The notes beneath the pieces were generated by a model. That model saw only the letters and a program-made list of their open reading frames with translations. It ran no database searches and was not told the origin of the DNA. A DNA stretch of 7,212 bases from Candidatus Thorarchaeota archaeon (GTDB taxonomy: Archaea > Asgardarchaeota > Thorarchaeia > Thorarchaeales > Thorarchaeaceae). Below are positions 5,981 to 7,212 of this stretch, one piece after another. Positions within the stretch are counted from its first letter, which is position 1. Each line of letters starts with the position of its first letter. The stretch lies in the NCBI GenBank assembly GCA_030638785.1, contig DAOWDY010000069.1:1-7212 (forward strand). Direction: 5' to 3'. The translations under genes were made by a program, and so were the position numbers.

Positions 5981-7212
5981 CTATGTACTCTCTGCCTTTT
6001 CTTCTCTCTGCTTGTGGATTTTCCACGAGAGAGTCAGCGTCTTTGGATGGGCTGCATAGTACTCATCCAGTTTCCTAACCGCAGTTGAATGAGGCGCCGT
6101 CCTAACTATATCTGGAGTTTCATGGGCTTCCTTTGATATCCTCTCATAGATGGAGATCATTGTATCAAGTTCTTGTTTGGATTCACTCTCAGTCGGTTCA
6201 ATCATCATTGCCTCAGGAACAATCAATGGAAAATAGACTGTAGGAGCATGGATTCCAAAGTCAAGAAGGCGTTTTGCGACATCCATAGCTGTGATTTCGG
6301 TGGTATCCTTCAGCTCTTCCGCAGAAATTACACATTCATGCATTCGTGGATCGTCTTGCGAATATGGTAGACTAAAGCCGGGAATCTTGCTAACATGATG
6401 GGCGATGTAGTTGGCATTGAGAACGGCCATCTCTGATGACTTTTTGAGACCCTGCTTTCCAAGTGCATAGGTGTATGCATAAGCTCTGACTAGTACTCCA
6501 AAATTACCATAGAACGACTGTATTCGCCCTATTGACCTTGGAAGGTCATAATCGAAGAAGAAGTCCCCCGCATCTTTTCGTCGCACTCGGGGCACAGGTA
6601 GAAATTCGGCTAATTCTTTTGTAACGCCAACAGGACCAGCACCTGGACCTCCACCACCATGAGGAGTTGAGAAGGTCTTGTGAAGGTTCAGATGGACAAC
6701 ATCAAAACCCATGTCACCAGGACGTGTGATACCCATTATCGCATTAAAGTTGGCACCATCATAGTAGAGTAGACCCCCTGCATCATGAACAATGCCAGCA
6801 ATCTCGCCAATGTTCTTCTCAAAGACACCAATAGTATTCGGATTTGTTAGCATCAGTCCAGCAGTGTTTGGTCCCGCAGCTTCCTTCACGGCTTCGATAT
6901 CAACCAGTCCATCCTTATCCGAGGGGATTACAACAACTCTGTAACCTGCCATTGCGGCTGAAGCTGGATTTGTACCATGAGCAGCATCGGGAATGAGTAT
7001 CTCGGTACGCTGTTCGCACTCCTCCGTCACACACTTGTGGTAAGCACGTATAACCAAGATTCCTGTGAATTCACCCTGAGCTCCGGCAGCAGGTTGCAGA
7101 GTGACTTCACTCCTTCCGGTTATCTCAGCCAACCATCTCTCAAGCTCCCACATGAGCTCCAATGAGCCTTGTGTCTGAGAAACGTCTTGGAAGGGGTGTA
7201 ACCAGGCAAACC
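5981..7212 (-). CDS. gcvPB: Glycine dehydrogenase (decarboxylating) subunit 2, 5' end cut by window
   Basis: The PLP-bearing half of the two-subunit P-protein of the glycine cleavage system, which decarboxylates glycine and passes aminomethyl to the lipoyl H-protein. The visible part is 409 aa; full proteins are about 480-500, so roughly 80 N-terminal residues lie beyond 7212. A TTG at 7162 is not the start: the frame continues to the window edge as FAWLHPFQD..., a conserved block of the family. Motifs, numbered from the first visible residue: LQPAAGAQGEF (38-48), AHGTNPASAAMAGY (77-90), YYDGANFNAIMG (149-160), and NLHKTFSTPHGGGGPG (175-190) with the PLP-binding lysine at 178. The C-terminal domain is intact (HAPTVYFPLIVPEAMMIEPTE). 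Subunit 1 (gcvPA) usually precedes it and is expected just past the right edge. It leads the run that continues into the LpdD-like, MoaD-like and methylthiotransferase genes. Confidence 0.95.
   Translation of the reverse strand, partial: FAWLHPFQDVSQTQGSLELMWELERWLAEITGRSEVTLQPAAGAQGEFTGILVIRAYHKCVTEECEQRTEILIPDAAHGTNPASAAMAGYRVVVIPSDKDGLVDIEAVKEAAGPNTAGLMLTNPNTIGVFEKNIGEIAGIVHDAGGLLYYDGANFNAIMGITRPGDMGFDVVHLNLHKTFSTPHGGGGPGAGPVGVTKELAEFLPVPRVRRKDAGDFFFDYDLPRSIGRIQSFYGNFGVLVRAYAYTYALGKQGLKKSSEMAVLNANYIAHHVSKIPGFSLPYSQDDPRMHECVISAEELKDTTEITAMDVAKRLLDFGIHAPTVYFPLIVPEAMMIEPTESESKQELDTMISIYERISKEAHETPDIVRTAPHSTAVRKLDEYYAAHPKTLTLSWKIHKQREEKAEST

Noticed and set aside
7141..7162. Start of gcvPB at the TTG at 7162
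   Set aside because: The frame stays open to the window edge and upstream codons give a conserved HPF-containing block of the family, so the gene is simply cut by the window.

Overview
The window looks archaeal. The methylthiotransferase is closest to the archaeal/eukaryotic t6A-type (e-MtaB/CDKAL1-like). Glycine dehydrogenase is the separate subunit-2 form. The stand-alone MoaD/SAMP-type protein ends in Gly-Gly. The surface protein has the Thr/Ser-rich stalk plus C-terminal membrane anchor common in archaeal cell-surface proteins. Moderate GC content and the DUF2341/LamG surface-protein style would fit an Asgard archaeon (Thorarchaeota-like), but that placement is inference. No rRNA, tRNA, CRISPR array, transposase or phage gene was seen.

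Layout from left to right. A large secreted, membrane-anchored DUF2341 + LamG protein lies on the minus strand (88-2040). Upstream of it on the same strand is a GNAT N-acetyltransferase (2179-2655). A 333-base divergent gap (2656-2988) holds a compact GC-rich island: a perfect 11-bp hairpin, a canonical four-tract G-quadruplex motif that shares the hairpin's right arm, and a T8 run on the minus strand. A Gfo/Idh/MocA oxidoreductase follows on the plus strand (2989-3990). It meets the next gene tail to tail with an 11-base overlap of the two ends.

The right half (3980-7212) is a tight minus-strand run, probably one operon, transcribed from right to left. The order is glycine dehydrogenase subunit 2 (gcvPB, cut by the window edge), a 125-aa LpdD-like protein, a MoaD/ThiS-type ubiquitin-fold protein, and a radical-SAM tRNA t6A37 methylthiotransferase. 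Gaps are 17, 32 and 5 bases.

The genes suggest two themes: one-carbon/amino-acid metabolism with tRNA modification on the right, and cell-envelope/sugar functions on the left. The least expected features are the LpdD-like protein beside a PLP-dependent decarboxylase with no UbiD/UbiX in view, the MoaD-like protein placed directly before an iron-sulfur tRNA-thiolating enzyme, and the hairpin/G-quadruplex island. No complete novel system can be claimed from sequence alone.
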